Assembly (NCBI GenBank): GCA_036873135.1
Contig: JAPTYO010000009.1
Span: 30,401,756-30,465,755, forward strand
DNA: 64,000 nucleotides
Source of the DNA: Clarkia xantiana subsp. parviflora
Lineage: Eukaryota > Streptophyta > Magnoliopsida > Myrtales > Onagraceae
Direction of reading: 5' to 3'
Both the position numbers and the translations under genes were made by a program. Of the stretch, positions 11,426 through 24,346 are shown piece by piece; position 1 is the first letter of the stretch, and the number at the start of each line of letters is the position of its first letter. The notes beneath the pieces are model-generated. The model was not told where the DNA came from and searched no databases. It worked only from the letters and a program-made list of their open reading frames with translations.

Positions 11426-12239
11426 GCCGAATTATATATGTATATTAGCAATATTGGAAATTATTTTAAATAATTAATATTTCTTGGTGGCTAAGTTAAG
11501 TTTTTAGTGGACTTTAAAACCCTACTTAGCCCACAAGACATATTTCGGCCGAACCCTAGGGTTTAAGGGCCGGTCCAATTGCTAAACCGGAACGAATAAA
11601 ACCAATCTGGGTTTTCTTAATCGGATCGACCCACTCAGGTCGGGTCGGACCGTAGTAATTAAATTAAACCTAACATAACCGGTTTTGAGTGATAAACCGA
11701 ACCACTATCTTATTTTATTGAACCGGGACACATCGTTTTAGAATACGAATTTAAGTATTTTTATAAATGCAGAATTTTCGTTTGTAATTCTTCAGATAAA
11801 ACTCACAGATAACTACTTAGATTTTATGTAAGCCTTCCAGCTACTACAATCTAATTAGAATATGAACCATGGCATTAAAGCGACAACTTAAATGCATGGT
11901 CCATAAGATAGATAAATCTATGGATGAGTTAACTAAACGAAAAGAAGTAGTCGGTAAAACGACTCTCCCACCATTAGCCTTGAACGAAGAGTTTGGCTAA
12001 AAGCATTCATTAAAAACCTCAAGAAACGTAGTTCAGAATTACATAATGTTAGAGTTGCACATTAATTGTTCCTGCGGGATAAGATTAATTTAACTCACAT
12101 TAATGTAAAACACTATGTTCTGACAAAGAAAAATCGGTTAACACGTTACTATAAAAGATAATGAATGATTCGGGTAAAACCTTATCACAAAGACGCATTA
12201 ATTTGCGCATTAAAACGAGTATTCATTAAGAGTGCGCAC
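10678..12239 (+). other. Copia-1 leader with gag remnant
   Basis: Long AT-rich untranslated leader. A (TA)n microsatellite (11354-11419) is followed by a stretch shared with the other Copia leaders (GTGGACTTTAAAACCCTACTT-like, then an ACCGG-rich block at 11570-11720). From about 11870 a short decayed gag start may be present, but no frame survives. Confidence 0.6.
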
Positions 12240-14423
12240 TACTCGCGAAGAATACGAGTTTTAAAATTAGCCTGGAACAATGGTTTCGTGGATAAACATG
12301 GCACATTATAAAGGTTTGAGGATGGATTTCCAACGCTTTGCAGAACGTACAAACTAGTACTGATTAAAGTTAACAGATGATTGATGAAGATTCTCAGGTC
12401 CCACTTACTTCGAGTGGGAGAATTGATACAGCATAAGTGATTGATTTGGTAAATGATGATGGAAACGTCTTCATAATAAATACAGTGAGAGGGCTCACTC
12501 CCCCTCACACATAATCATCACTAAATTTCAAAATGCGAATCAAGTCCGACCTGATAATCATAATAATGAACTATTTCACCTACCCATTTTTCATAGTGGG
12601 AGTGGAACAGCCAACTCGGTTCCAGATCCTAGTGATCGAAGAATACATCTCGGAGGTAGAATCCCGAGACCGAGAGGTTATTCCAAGTAAGTTCAACCAC
12701 CACCATTGTTTCCAGTGGGAGTAATGCCCCGATAAGAAGCACTATTCCGAGTGGGAGTAACGATCAGACTAAAACATGGGATTAACGTGCCTAGACATAG
12801 TTAAAGGCAACGAACTTCTCTAGAGAAGTGTCCCATCAAATGAGATGTGTCTCACACCTTGATAGTCGTTCTTGAACCAGTGATGGTTCAGCAAGCAAAG
12901 GAAGGACCTCAAACCGAGGCAATGGAGGAAAACAATGAAGGATGAAATTGCCTAAATAAAAACTAATTCGGTTTTAGTCTTTAGTTGATTTATCTCTTAA
13001 CCACAGAGCTAGAAAGTGAAATCTTAGAATTCACTTCGGGTGGAAATTTCGAGTGGTGCAAAACTCGAATAATTGCGAAAGGATATACCCAAATCCACGG
13101 AGTGGCCTTTGATGAAACATACTCACCAACTGTGCGTCACAGTAAGGGCCATCCTTGCCCTAGTTTTTAGTCTTGACCTAGAGCTACATCAAATGGATGT
13201 TAAGACCGCATTCCTCCATGGAAACCTGGAGGAAGAGATCTACATGGAGCAACCAGAGGGTTTCATTACTCCTGGCAAAGAACATAAAGTTTGCAAACTC
13301 CAAAGATCTATAAACGGCCTTAAACAATCGTCTCGGCAATGGTATCGCAGATTCCACGAGGAAATCGTCGGATACGGATTCGTTATTCTTCACGAGGATC
13401 CCTGCGTATACACTAAGACCTCCGGGTCTAAGTATGTCATCATAACACTATATGTGGATGATATACTCATTGCTGCGAACAATATGAGTTTCATGAATAA
13501 ATCAAAGTCCTGGTTAGCATCAACATTCGAGATGAAAGACATACGAGAGGCCACGTACATTTAGGCATCAAAATTGCCCGAGATCATGCCACCCGGAAAT
13601 TATGTCTATCTCAGGAATCATATATCAACAAACTATTGAAAAGATTAGGAATGCTGGATGCTAAACCCGTGGATACGCCGGTTGTGTTCGGGTGCGCGCT
13701 ATCGAAGCGTGATGGCCCGAAAAACTAGCAGGAGCGTGAACAGATGAAGAATGCAGAGTTTCTGAGCATGGTAGGGAGTCTAATGTACGCCATGCTCTGT
13801 ACTCGGCCAGACATCTGTTACGCTGCGGGCCTAGCAGCAAGATTCCAATCAGATCCTAGTTATCAACATCTAAAGGCCGTAAAACGAATTATCAGATATC
13901 TGAAAGGTACTGCCGACTACGTTCTGTGCTATGAGGGCAATCAGCTCGAATTGATCGGTTATAGTGACGCCGACCACGGTGGCGACCGGATGATCGTAAG
14001 TCCACCACAGGAGGAGTTTTCCTTCTTGCTAATGCTACCATATCATGGGTAAGCAAGAAGCAATCTTGTGTCGCGCTTTCCACTATGGAATCAGAATTCG
14101 TTGCCCTCTCCAAAAATGCACAAGAAGCGGTCTGGCTGAAAAGGCTTCTTACTGCATTAATTGGCACCGACAAAAAGAGTAAACCTGTGAAGGTGCACTC
14201 CGACAGTCAGGCGGCCATTGCGGCAGTTAAGAATCCAAAGTATCATAGTAGGACTAAAAACATTGATGTGAAATACAATTATGCTAGGTCGGTTCTGGAA
14301 GACAACATAATCGCTTTAGAATACTTGCCTACAGAAAATATGGTCGCAGACCCTTTAACTAAGCCATTACGTAGGGAGATTTTTGAAAAGCACGTAAAAA
14401 TGCTAGGATTACGTAGGGCTTAA
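12240..14423 (+). pseudogene. Copia-1 integrase linker, reverse transcriptase and RNase H, broken
   Basis: Region 12240-12900 is the degraded linker between integrase and RT; its GTGGGA-rich text matches Copia-2. RT motifs: KTAFLHGNLEEEIYM near 13202, LKQSSRQWY near 13320, and the catalytic LYVDDILIA at about 13450. RNase H motifs: YSDADHGG (13960), [10 protein letters not shown] (14081), [17 protein letters not shown] (14200) and [11 protein letters not shown] (14343). Stops or frameshifts occur near 13562, 13727 and 14000. RT would copy the element RNA in cytoplasmic particles; this copy cannot. Confidence 0.9.
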
Positions 14424-15542
14424 ACTGTGTGGCTTGTAAAAGTGATAACATTTTGATATATGAAATTATGTTTCAATTAATTAAAAGAATTGCAGTTAGA
14501 GTTTATGATTCATCGACGTCATAATGATTAACAACATCAGATTTTACGGTCTATAAACTAAGTCGTAGGAAGAAGTAAAAATCTTCCACCAAAATTATGT
14601 CGAATGTGAACCTTGCCTAGTCACACATGCACGGTCATCTTGTAAAGAGAGAGGGATCTCCACCATAACAAGATTGGCTAAGAATCAAGGGAGTAAACCT
14701 GATTAAGCAAAACGATAACATTGTCACGCTTAACAACATGACTTAATCTTCCTTTTGTAAATCGCCGAGTTGGACTTTGTCCATCACTATATCACATTCA
14801 AGGCCAGATGAGAGATTCTGCGATAGCATTATTGACATATCCCATCCCTGGCTTTACCAGGTGTGCTATCGACGTGTGCTTCATACTGCGCGTGCCATAT
14901 ACGACCTCGGGGTCATGCTCAGTTGTGCTAGCTAGAATCCTTATGATTCAAATGACGCATACTTCTTCACCTTGAGCGTGTGATTGATCCCGGATGTCTT
15001 ATGAAGAGGCATCCAAAGTATCCTCACGGACTTAGAACTTATACCTAAGGTCTGGCTCAATGCTCGCTTCCCGGCGTACGAGCGTAGTGCCAAAGAAAAC
15101 AACCAAGTGACCACGTCTTGGAAACCCGTTGAGTCAGACTAAGGGTATAAGCGATGGGGATGGTCAAGTTCACCTTTAATTCACCGACTCTCGTGTTCAC
15201 TAGGTGGCCGCCAACCGGATATTAGTTGAAGGTTGTGAACACTTGTACGGATGCCCTGGAGAAGTATTCCTTTGTGGAAAACTGGGCAATTGGAGAATTA
15301 ACAGTTGACCAAGGATACAGTGCGGTACATAGTTTTATTTCAAACAGGTTTAGTTCATAAAGGGAATCAACGTTCTGCGGGCGCTACAATATTCCTAACA
15401 GATGAGTAGCACGATGCCCGTCGTATCCCCCGGTTGCACGGCAAGCCTCGTATGAACTATTCGGAGAGGGAGACGAAGACTGAAGACTGAGATGTTGATA
15501 CCATTGCGTAATCGTATAGATTAACGAGCACCCTCCCATTCC
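14424..15542 (+). other. Copia-1 long 3' non-coding region
   Basis: About 1.1 kb between the RNase H stop and the polypurine tract, with no frame. Blocks such as TTTACGGTCTATAAACTA, CCTCGTCACACATGxACGGTC and CTTCACCTTGAGCGTGTGA recur in Copia-2 and Copia-3 at the same place, so it belongs to the family rather than being an insertion. Confidence 0.75.
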
Positions 15543-15555
15543 GGCGAGTGGGAGC
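15543..15555 (+). other. Copia-1 polypurine tract
   Basis: GGCGAGTGGGAGC sits immediately before the 3' LTR. The same tract precedes the Copia-2 3' LTR. Confidence 0.8.
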
Positions 15556-16116
15556 TGTTAGCATATGGTGATGTGGCGCCGTAATAGGAGCCCGTTAATT
15601 AAGGGAATTACCTAAGTTAATTAGGTAATTGTCAATCTGGGCTAGTTGGGCCAAATCCAATTAGTAATTGACAAGGGAGGCCCATTTTGGGCCTCCCCCC
15701 TTTTTACATGGTTCGGCCGAAACCCTAGTACCACATAGGGTGGAGTTGCCTTTTGGCAACTCCACCCAATAATATATATAGTGGTGACTCCTAAGGGTTT
15801 AAACACACAATTAAGAACAAGGATCTCCATTGAGAAAACTTGTCACCCTAGTCTAATATTTCGGCACCATCACATCAAGTCCGAGGTTCCATCTCCGTTG
15901 AAGAATCGATCAGAGGTCTTGTTGTGGAGCTACATCGCGTGGGACTTCTTCTGACGAAGAACTTGCACGTGGTTCCGACCGGAGGATTAGAACTCCCTCC
16001 GCATCGTTCTCGGGCAGGAAAGCTAAAAGGTATGTGTACTAATTCCGCTGCGTAGATTAGATATCTTGATAGTACACGTTTAGCATTCCGTAGTATTACG
16101 TCCCCATAATCCAACA
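15556..16116 (+). repeat. Copia-1 3' LTR
   Basis: 561 bp and collinear with the 5' LTR. It has the GGAGGCCCA..TGGGCCTCC inverted motif (15676-15696). Confidence 0.9.
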
Positions 16117-18043
16117 TCATACACCTCTCTTGCATTTGTTGTTGATCCGCCTGCCCCGATTCCACCATGTATCATGTTGATCGTTCCCCTTTTGGTGGGT
16201 AAGGGATTGTAATAAACCTTCTCCTTTCCTTTGTCATTTTGCATTGGCCTTGCGGTGCACTGCTGCCCCCTTGATCTACAAATTGCTTCAATTCTCCCCT
16301 TTGCAGTGCATTGTTTATGCTTAACTTTAAACTGAAGCATTCGTTTGTGTCATGGGCATGCGCTTCATGGTTGTCGCACCATTTTTCTTTTTCAGTCCCT
16401 ACCATTGGGGCTCTCCATCTTGCTGGGGGTGTCCATATCTTCAAGTTCCTCATTTCTCTTAACACAACTGCCGGGGTTGCATTCAATGGTATGAGCTTGA
16501 TGACATTGATATCCTTTGCTCTCAGCTGCTCACCTGTATGGTTTCTTGGTTGGGGCGGACGCCAGTCTTGTTGTCCAATTGTCTGGGGAACCTGAGATGG
16601 TTTTCCTCTGTTTGGCTTTTTGTTCTCTTCCTTGGTGGCATGAATTTTTGCCCTCTAGCTCATTATGTGCCTTTCCAGATCAATGTGGGTTTTCACCCTC
16701 GTCGCGAGCTCCTCTTGTGTGCCTGCGGGTTTTTTAGCCATCTTTTATGCCAATGTTGAGCCAAAGCGTCCAAGGTTCCTTATGAAAGCCCTTATGATCT
16801 CACCCTCAGTTATGTCCCCTTGTATATCAGCCAGGTTCTGGTTGAACCTGGTGTAATAGTTTGCTAGCGTCTCCTCATGCTCTTGTTTCACATCGTCAAG
16901 CGAACTTGTTCCCTTGAGTAGCTTCCTTTCTCCCAAGTACCTTTGGAGGAACTTAGCTTTCAGTTGTGCCCATGAATGGATGCTCTCATTTGGTAGGCTG
17001 AAGAACCAGTGCGATGATACCCCTGATAATGTATTTGGGAACAATAGTGCCTTATAGCGGTCATCCGTTGTCCTACCCAAGAGGGAGGTCTCGTGTTGCT
17101 GGATGTGCTCCAAAGGGTCAGACTTGCCGTTATACTTTTCTATCTTTATCAAGTGCAACGCATCAGGCACTTTGTTTTTCTCCAGCTCCCTTGTAAAGGG
17201 TTGATTTGTGCTATCATTGCCTCTATGTCTTTCTGATGTTAGCATCACTGGTGATGGGCTATAATTTCTTTGAGGTCCATCATAGCTTATCACCGGGCTC
17301 GCAGGGATTCCAAGTCCATGATGATAAGGACTGTACGTGTAACGTGGGTATCCCTGTGGGGGTGGATGCTGGAACTCTTGTCTCCTTGGTTGCTGAGGTT
17401 GTGCATTATCCCTCAATGGGGTGTATGTCCAAGCTCCTTGCGGTGCTTGGGGTTGCATTGGAGGGACGAAATGCTGCCTATCCCTTGGAGGTGGTACTTG
17501 CTTGTTTCTGCCTTGACTTTCACGCTGCCCTATTGGAGGGTGCGTGTGTTGTTCTTCTTCTGGGAACTGCTCTTCTTGCTGGTACTGCTCTTCTTGTGGG
17601 TATTGATTTGTCTGCGGGTGTTGCTCCGCTTTCATATACTGTGTCTCCTACTTTCTCATAGCCTTTCTATATGCCAAAAGCTCATCTAATGCATTCATTA
17701 ACCCTGGAGTCACTGTTTGTGCTCCATGCGAATGCACAGGCCTCGTGTTAGTGGTATGAGCCCGGTTATTGTTTCCTTGTGCTGGCATGCCGTAAGAATA
17801 CTCTTGAGGACGTGCTTCATAGTGGTACCCACGTGGGGGTGCCGTATATTGGTATCCTTGAGACAGTACCCCATGTCATGCCCCCTGCTCCTGTGGTCAC
17901 CGACTCATAGGAGTCGAGGCAGTGGAGGACTCGGCCCCAGCTGGGCGTGATGGTTCTCCTTGATTGTTTATTTGTGGAGCTTGGTGTGTTGCTTGATGTG
18001 TTGGGGGTGCAGGTTTCCCCTGAGGAGTGGGTTGTCTTGCCGG
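16117..18043 (-). pseudogene. Element A main gag (gag1) with zinc knuckle
   Basis: Structural capsid/nucleocapsid protein. From 17635 leftwards: a Pro/Gln-rich N-terminal part (HPQTNQYPQEEQ), then the retrotransposon gag core with DPLEHIQQHE, LLFPNTLSG, HWFFSLPNESIHSW, KFLQRYLGERKLLKG, YYTRFNQNLADIQG and IIRAFIRNLG (to 16745). A frame change leads on to the LREMRNLKIW block and a knuckle WCDNHEAHAHDTNEC, and another frame gives INMIHGG..TNAREVY, where Copia-1 cuts in. The true N-terminus is at 36705-36617, beyond Copia-2. Confidence 0.88.
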
Positions 18044-18642
18044 TGTTGGATTACGGGGACGTAATACTACGGAATGCTAAACGTGTACTTGTAAGTAATC
18101 TAATTACGCAGTGGAATAATGTTCACATACCTCAATAGCTTTCCGGCCCAAGAACGTTGTGGAGGGAGTTCTGATCCTCCGGTCGGAACCCGTACAAGTT
18201 CTTCATGAGAAGAAGTCCTACGTTGTATAAGCTCCACAGCAAATCCTCCGATCGATTCTTCAACGGGGACAAAACCTCGGACTGAATGCTCGGAAGCAAT
18301 CTGGCACACCAATAGTGGTGTTTATGGGGCCGGCCGAACTCACTATAGAGAGAAAGAGATTTCTCTCAAATCACAACTTCTGAGGAGTTGTGATCAAAGT
18401 GTATTTAGGAGGTGACCCCAAGACCTCCTTATATCGTGGGAGGAGGAGAAAATCCTCCTCCCTACTATTAGGGTTTCGGCTGACTTATCATGTGGTGGGG
18501 GAGGCCCGATTTTGGGCCTCCCATTTCACATGGGAATTGGGTCTGGCCCAACTAGCCATAATGTGACATTTACCTAATTATCTTAGGTAACCACATATAT
18601 TAACGGGCTACCAATTACAGCGCCACGTCACCATACGCTAAC
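18044..18642 (-). repeat. Copia-2 3' LTR
   Basis: 599 bp, read on the minus strand as TGTTAG...CCAACA. The inverted GGAGGCCCG/TGGGCCTCC motif is at 18500-18521. Confidence 0.92.
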
Positions 18643-18655
18643 AGCTCCCACTCGC
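18643..18655 (-). other. Copia-2 polypurine tract
   Basis: On the minus strand, GGCGAGTGGGAGC lies directly before the 3' LTR. It is identical to Copia-1. Confidence 0.8.
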
Positions 18656-19765
18656 CGGATTGGGAGGGTGCCAGTTAATGTATTGTCATCCAATAGCATC
18701 AACATTTCTGTCTTTAGTTATTGTCTCCGTCTCCAAATAGTTCATACGAGGTTTGCCGTGCGACCGGCGGATACGACGGGCATCGTGCTACTCATCTGTT
18801 AGGAGTGTTGTAGCGCCCGCAAAACGTTGATTCCCTTTCATAAATCAATCCTGTCAAAAATAAAATATGTACCTCACTGTATCCTTGGTCAACTTATAAT
18901 TCTCCAATTGCCCAGTTTTCCACATAGGAATACTTCTCCAGGGCATCCGTACAAGTGTTCACAACCTTCAAATAATATCCGGTTGGTGGCCACCTTGTTA
19001 ACACAAGAGTCGGTGAATTATAGATGAACATGACCATCCCCATAGCTTATACCCTTAGTCTAACTCAACTGGTTTCCAAGACGTGGTCACTTGGCCGTTT
19101 TCTTTGGCTCTACGCTCGTACGCCAGGAAGCGAACATTGAGCTAGACCTTAGGTATAAGTTCTGAGTCCAAGAGGATACTTTGGGTGCCTCTTCATAAGA
19201 CACCCGGGATCAATCACACGCTCAAGGTGAAGAAGTATGCGCCCTTTGAATCACAAGGATTCTAGCTAGTACAATCGAGCATGACCCCGTGGTCGAACAT
19301 GGCACGTGTAGTATGAAGCACGCGTTGATAGCACACCTGGAAAAGCCAGGGGTGGGATATGTCAATCATGCTATCGCAGAGTCTTTGGCCTTGAATGTGA
19401 TTTTAATGATGGACAAAGTCCAACATGGCGATTTACAAAACGAAGGTTAAGTCATGCTTTAACCGTGACCAAGTTATTGTTTCGTTTAACCAGGTTTATC
19501 CCCCTGGTTCTTAGCCAATCTTATTGTGGTAGAGGTCCCCCTCTCCTATAAGATGACCGTGCCTGTGTAACGAGGCAAGGTTCACATCAGACATAATTTT
19601 GGTGGAAGAGTTTTACTTCTTCCTACGACTTAGTTTATAGACCGTAAAATCTGATGTTATTTATCATTATGACGTCAATAGATCATATACTCAATTTGAA
19701 ATTCTTTTATTCAATGGAAATATAATTTCAAATGTCAAAATGCCATCACTCATACAAGCCACTTA
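18656..19765 (-). other. Copia-2 long 3' non-coding region
   Basis: About 1.1 kb without frames, matching the Copia-1 region 14424-15542 block for block. Confidence 0.75.
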
Positions 19766-21280
19766 TTAAGCCCTACGTAATCCAAGCAGTTTTACGTGCT
19801 TTTTGAAAATTTCTCTACGTAATGGCTTAGTTAATGGGTCTGCGACCATATTGTCTGTGGAAAAGTATTCTAAAGCGATTATATTTTCTTCCACAACTGA
19901 TTTAGCATAATTGTATTTCACATCAATGTGTTTGGTCCTACTATGGTACTTTGGATTCTTAACTGCTGCAATGGCTGCCTGACTGTCGGAGTATACCTTC
20001 ACAGGTTTGCTCTTCTTGTCAGTTCCAATTAATGCAGTAAGTAGCCTTTTCAGCCAGACTACTTCTTGTGCATTTTTAGAAAGGGCAACAAATTCTGATT
20101 CCATAGTGGAAAGCGCGACACAAGATTGCTTCTTGCTTACCCATGATATGGCAGCATCAACAAGGAGGAAAACTCCCCATGTGGTGGACTTAAGATCGTC
20201 CGGATCGCCACCGTGGTTGGCGTCACTATAAAGAGTCAATTCGATTTGCCTGCCTTTATAGAACAGAACATAGTCGGCAATACCTTTCAGATATCTTATA
20301 ATTCGTTTTACGGCCTTTAAATGTTGATAGCCATGATCTGATTGGAATCTTGCTACTAGGCCCACAGTGTAACAGATTTCCGGCCGAGTACATTGCATGG
20401 CGTACATTAGACTTCCTACCATGCTTAGATACTCTGCATTCTTCATCTGTTCACGCTCCTGCTGGTTTTTCGGGCCATCACGCTTCGACAGCGCGCACAA
20501 GAACACAATCGGCGTATCCACGGGTTTGGCATCGAGCATTCTGAATCTTTTCAACTGTTTGTTGATATATGATTCTTGAGACAGACACAATCTCCGGGCG
20601 GCACGATCTCGGGCAATTTTAATGCCTAAGATGTATGTGGCCTCTCCCATGTCTTTCATCTCAAATGCTGATGATAACCAGGACTTTGATTTGTTCATGA
20701 AACTCACATCGTTCGCAGCAATGAGTATGTCATCCACGTATAAGGTTATGATGACATATTTAGACCCGGAGGTCTTGGTGTAAACGCAAGTATCCTCGTG
20801 AAGATTCAAAAATCCGTTTCCGACGATTTCCTCGTGGAATCTGCGATACCATTGCCGAGACGATTGTTTAAGACCGTAAATAGATCTTTGGAGTTCGTAA
20901 ACTTTATGTTCTTGCCAGGAGTAATAAAACCCTCTAGCTGCTCCATATAGATCTCTTCCTCCAGGTTTCTATGGAGGAATGCGGTCTTAAAATCCATTTG
21001 GTGCAGCTCTAGATCGAGAAATGCAACAATGCAATGATGGCCCTAACTGTGGTATAACGCACAGTTGGTGAGTATGTTTCATCAAAGTCCACTCCGTGAA
21101 TTTGGGTATATCCTTTCGCAACCAATCGAGCTTTGTATCGTCGACTTCTCCATCAGCAGTGAGTTTGAGTTTCAAAACCCACTTAGCACCTATTGCTCTG
21201 CGGTTAGCAGGTAAATCAACTAAAGACCATACCGAATTAACTTTCATTGAGGCGATTTCCTCTTCCAGTGCTTCCTCCAT
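19766..21280 (-). pseudogene. Copia-2 reverse transcriptase and RNase H
   Basis: From 21280: MEEALEEEIASMKVN and WKxL-type RT start (GAKWVLKLKL), then KTAFLHRNLEEEIYM (20997). An unbroken 347-codon stretch runs from 20809 to 19766 with [64 protein letters not shown] and [11 protein letters not shown]. Frame changes occur near 21060, 20990 and 20810. Two of the three parts are thus separated, while the RNase H half remains open. Confidence 0.92.
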
Positions 21281-23077
21281 TCTTTAGCTTGAGTCCTTCC
21301 ATCGCTTGTTTAACCGTTACCGGTTCATCAACAGACGTGAGAGTGAAAATCTCGCATCTCTCAATGGGATACTTCTTGGGAGAAGTCTGTTTCCTTTGAC
21401 TGCGTCTAGGCTCATTTGTCCATTTTAAGTCTGATTCATAATCCCACTGGAAATAACGCTTCTTATCGGAGCACTACTCCCACCGGGAATAATGGCGGTA
21501 CTAGAGCTTTGAGCGACAACTTTCCTAGGACGACATCTTCGTCTCGGGATTTCACCTACGAGATTAGTTCTTTGATCGCTAGGACCTGGAACCGAAGTGA
21601 TCAATCCGCTCCCATTTGGAATTATGGGAATAGTAGGTAGTTGTGTGACATGATTATCAGTTTCTACTTGATTCGCATTCCCAGCAATAGTGATTGGTGT
21701 TAAGGGGGGAGTGAGCCCTCCCACTGGATTTATTATGGGGATTATATCCTCATTAACCGAATCACTTGTTGCTGTGTCAAGTCTCCCACTCGAATAAAGT
21801 GGGACCTGAGAATCATTGTCATCTTGTTCTAGTTCGATCAAGACTTTGTCTGTTTTTATTTCTCGTAGCGATGGAAATTCGTTCTCAAGAAAAGTGACGT
21901 CTCTAGACTCATGTTCGTACACATTACCGTTCTCAAGGGTTGACACAAATACATAACCTTTTGAGTTCACAGAGTATCTGATGAAGATACTTTTGAGTCC
22001 TCTGGGTCCTAACTTGCCAAAATGGTTGTCAGTTGTATGTGTGTAAGCCGCGCACCCCCAAGGTCGCAGCTTGGTGAGATTTAACTCTCTACCAGTCCAG
22101 AGTTCATACAGTGTTGTGTTAACTGCTTTTGATGGGACAAGGTTTACTACATGAGTAGCAACAAGCAACGCATCTCCCCAATAAGAAATTGGTAATTGTG
22201 CTTGTGACATCATGGTTCTTACCATGTCAATGGGAGTTCGATTACGACGTTCAGCCACACCATTTTGCTGTGGTGTGTTGGGGATCGTCGTTTGACGGGC
22301 GATCCCACTTTCTTTTAACAACTTTTCAAACTCATTAGAGAGATATTCTCCACCTCTATCGGTGCGCAGGGTTTTAAAATTTCGCTCCTATTGATTCTCT
22401 ACGAGCTTTAGAAAGCTTTTGAAGCAATCTATTACTTCCGATTTACGAGTAATCAAATGAATAAACCCGAATCGGATGTAGTCGTCAATGAAAGTTACGA
22501 AGTATCGCTTTCCATTTCTGGCAGTTACGTTCATTGGTCCACATACGTCTGAATGGATTATTTGTAATGGAAATTCGGCTCGTTTTGCTTCACCGAATGG
22601 CTTGCGGGTGGATTTTCCAGCTAGACAGTCATGACAAGTGTGTTTTACCACATTGTTTGTTCCGGGCAAAAGCCCTCGTTTTGCTAACGATTGAACTCTG
22701 TCGTAGCCTATATGTCCAAGCCGCGAATGCCATCTGGTCGCGTCAGTTTCTGCTTCTTTGGAGGACATTGCGTACATTCTATATGAATTTACATTTCCAT
22801 GCAAATCCATGATAAATAAACCGTTATAAGAAAAGGCATATCCAAATAAAGTATCCCCTTTATTTATGCGAACCAAGGATCTCTCAAATGATAAAACAAA
22901 GTTCTTATTCATAAGAGCAGAAACATAAACAACATTCCTACAGATTTTAGGAGCATAAAGGACATTTTCAAGAATTAAGGATTTGCTATTGCTCATTGGC
23001 AATTTGCAAGTCCCTATTCCTATGACTTCAACTTGTAAGTTGTCGCCAAAGAATATCCTTTTAGAATCTTTCGGCAA
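21281..23077 (-). pseudogene. Copia-2 integrase
   Basis: GAG-pre-integrase and HHCC zinc region (WHSRLGHIGYDRV, CHDCLAGKS), the core Asp residues in IIHSDVCGP and FVTFIDDYIRF (to 22388), a stop just after LVENQ, then the catalytic Glu region NGVAERRNRT and SYWGDALLVATHVVN (from 22321). A long Pro/Ser-rich linker follows and degrades near 21425. The integrase would insert the cDNA into host DNA. Confidence 0.9.
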
Positions 23078-23680
23078 TCGTCCATACTTGCCAAATAGTT
23101 CTTTATTGTTGGCTATGTGGTCCGTTGCACCTTAATCGAGAATCCAAGATGGATTTGAGTCAGTTAAAATGACAGTTTAGGAAACTAAAGTTTCCTCTAC
23201 ATAACCAAAGTCGCATACCTTTTCAGGGTGCGATCTGCTGGAACCTGCACCATTGCTTATTCAGCATCGGCTGGAATTCCCGCATACTATCTCAGATTTT
23301 AATTCGGGACTGCCTTGTTTAGGCGTGGTCAACGTTTTACTGTCGACCGCCTGTTGTTTCTTTCCTTTGTTCCTGAATTTCCTTTTCTTACGGCCAACTT
23401 GTCCTGCTATTTTCGGTTCTTTCCACACCGAAGTTGATCGAGTTTCTTCCATCTCGATTAGTTTCAGGACAGATGCAAGATCAAGCACGGAACTGCTAAC
23501 AGTCAATATGGCCTTGGTTGCTCTCCAAGACTTCGGGAGTATCCCTATTATGGCCAGAATTTCATCCCACTCAACCATTTGACTGTCATCTTCCAATGGT
23601 TTGAATAAGCGAAGGAGACCGCATACTTTTTCAAGTATGCTTTTACTGTTGTTGTTCAAGTAGGTTTCTAATGTTGGTAT
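23078..23680 (-). pseudogene. Copia-2 gag C-terminal part and protease
   Basis: From the Ogre-like insertion point, gag resumes with PTLETYLNNNSKS, VEWDEILAIIGILPKSW and a lysine-rich tail (KKRKFRNKGKKQQ). The protease follows near 23100-23150. Its active site reads WILD-stop-GATDHI, so the Ser codon of the Asp-Ser-Gly triad has become TAA. Confidence 0.8.
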
Positions 23681-24305
23681 TGTAAACACTCGATTTTGAC
23701 CCGGATGTAACGACGTTACACATGGTACGTCAAATTCCGGACGCGTCAAGCCACAAAGTCTCCAAAGATGCTCAAGGGCACATTAGGGAAATTATTATAA
23801 AATATATTTTAAATTATTTCGAATTTATTTAATATTTTCGGAATATTTAAAATATATATATAATAATTAGTTTTTTTATTTTAGAAAATTATCTGTAAGA
23901 TATTTATCTCAAGATATTATTTTTTATTCAAAAAAAGTAATTATCTGTAAAGATAAATATCCTTAGGAATATTCTCTAGAATAATTATCTGTTAGCACTT
24001 TTTATTTAAATTTTATCTGTCATTTAGACTAGGTTTTTAGTATAAATAGGGGTCTAGGTTACATTGTAAAAGGACACAGAAAAACACCACAATATCAATA
24101 ATACATTGTTTCCTTGGGATCCGCGCGACTATTTTCTTTTTGTGCTTTAGTTTTTTCTTTATTAAAAAAAAAAACTTTTTTTTTTGGGTCCACGGTACTG
24201 TCGTCCTGGCACGCCCGACCGGCCACCTCCGGCGCTCCGCCCACGCCGGCGGCCACCTCTGGCCACGCCGGTGGCCCCTTCGGTCTGTTCCGGCCTCGGC
24301 GGCCA

Positions 24306-24346
<41 letters not shown>

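Larger units (their letters stand above)
10106..16116 (+). mobile_element. Copia-1 LTR retrotransposon, decayed, with partial pol
   Basis: LTRs at 10106-10664 and 15556-16116 begin TGTTAG and end AACA. The flanks GCATA (10101-10105) and TCATA (16117-16121) look like a target duplication with one change. It has an initiator-Met primer site and a polypurine tract. Gag and the integrase core are largely deleted. Recognisable parts are the integrase-RT linker, RT and RNase H. It is inserted in the gag/protease boundary of element A. The LTRs differ by roughly 4-5% in the parts I compared. Confidence 0.9.

Noticed and set aside
11206..11473. Frames made of Ile-Tyr repeats (also 35164-35465 and 52194-52412)
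   Set aside because: Translations of (TA)n microsatellites.
16311..17689. Plus-strand frames opposite element A gag
   Set aside because: They are shadows of the well-supported minus-strand gag; no motifs of their own.
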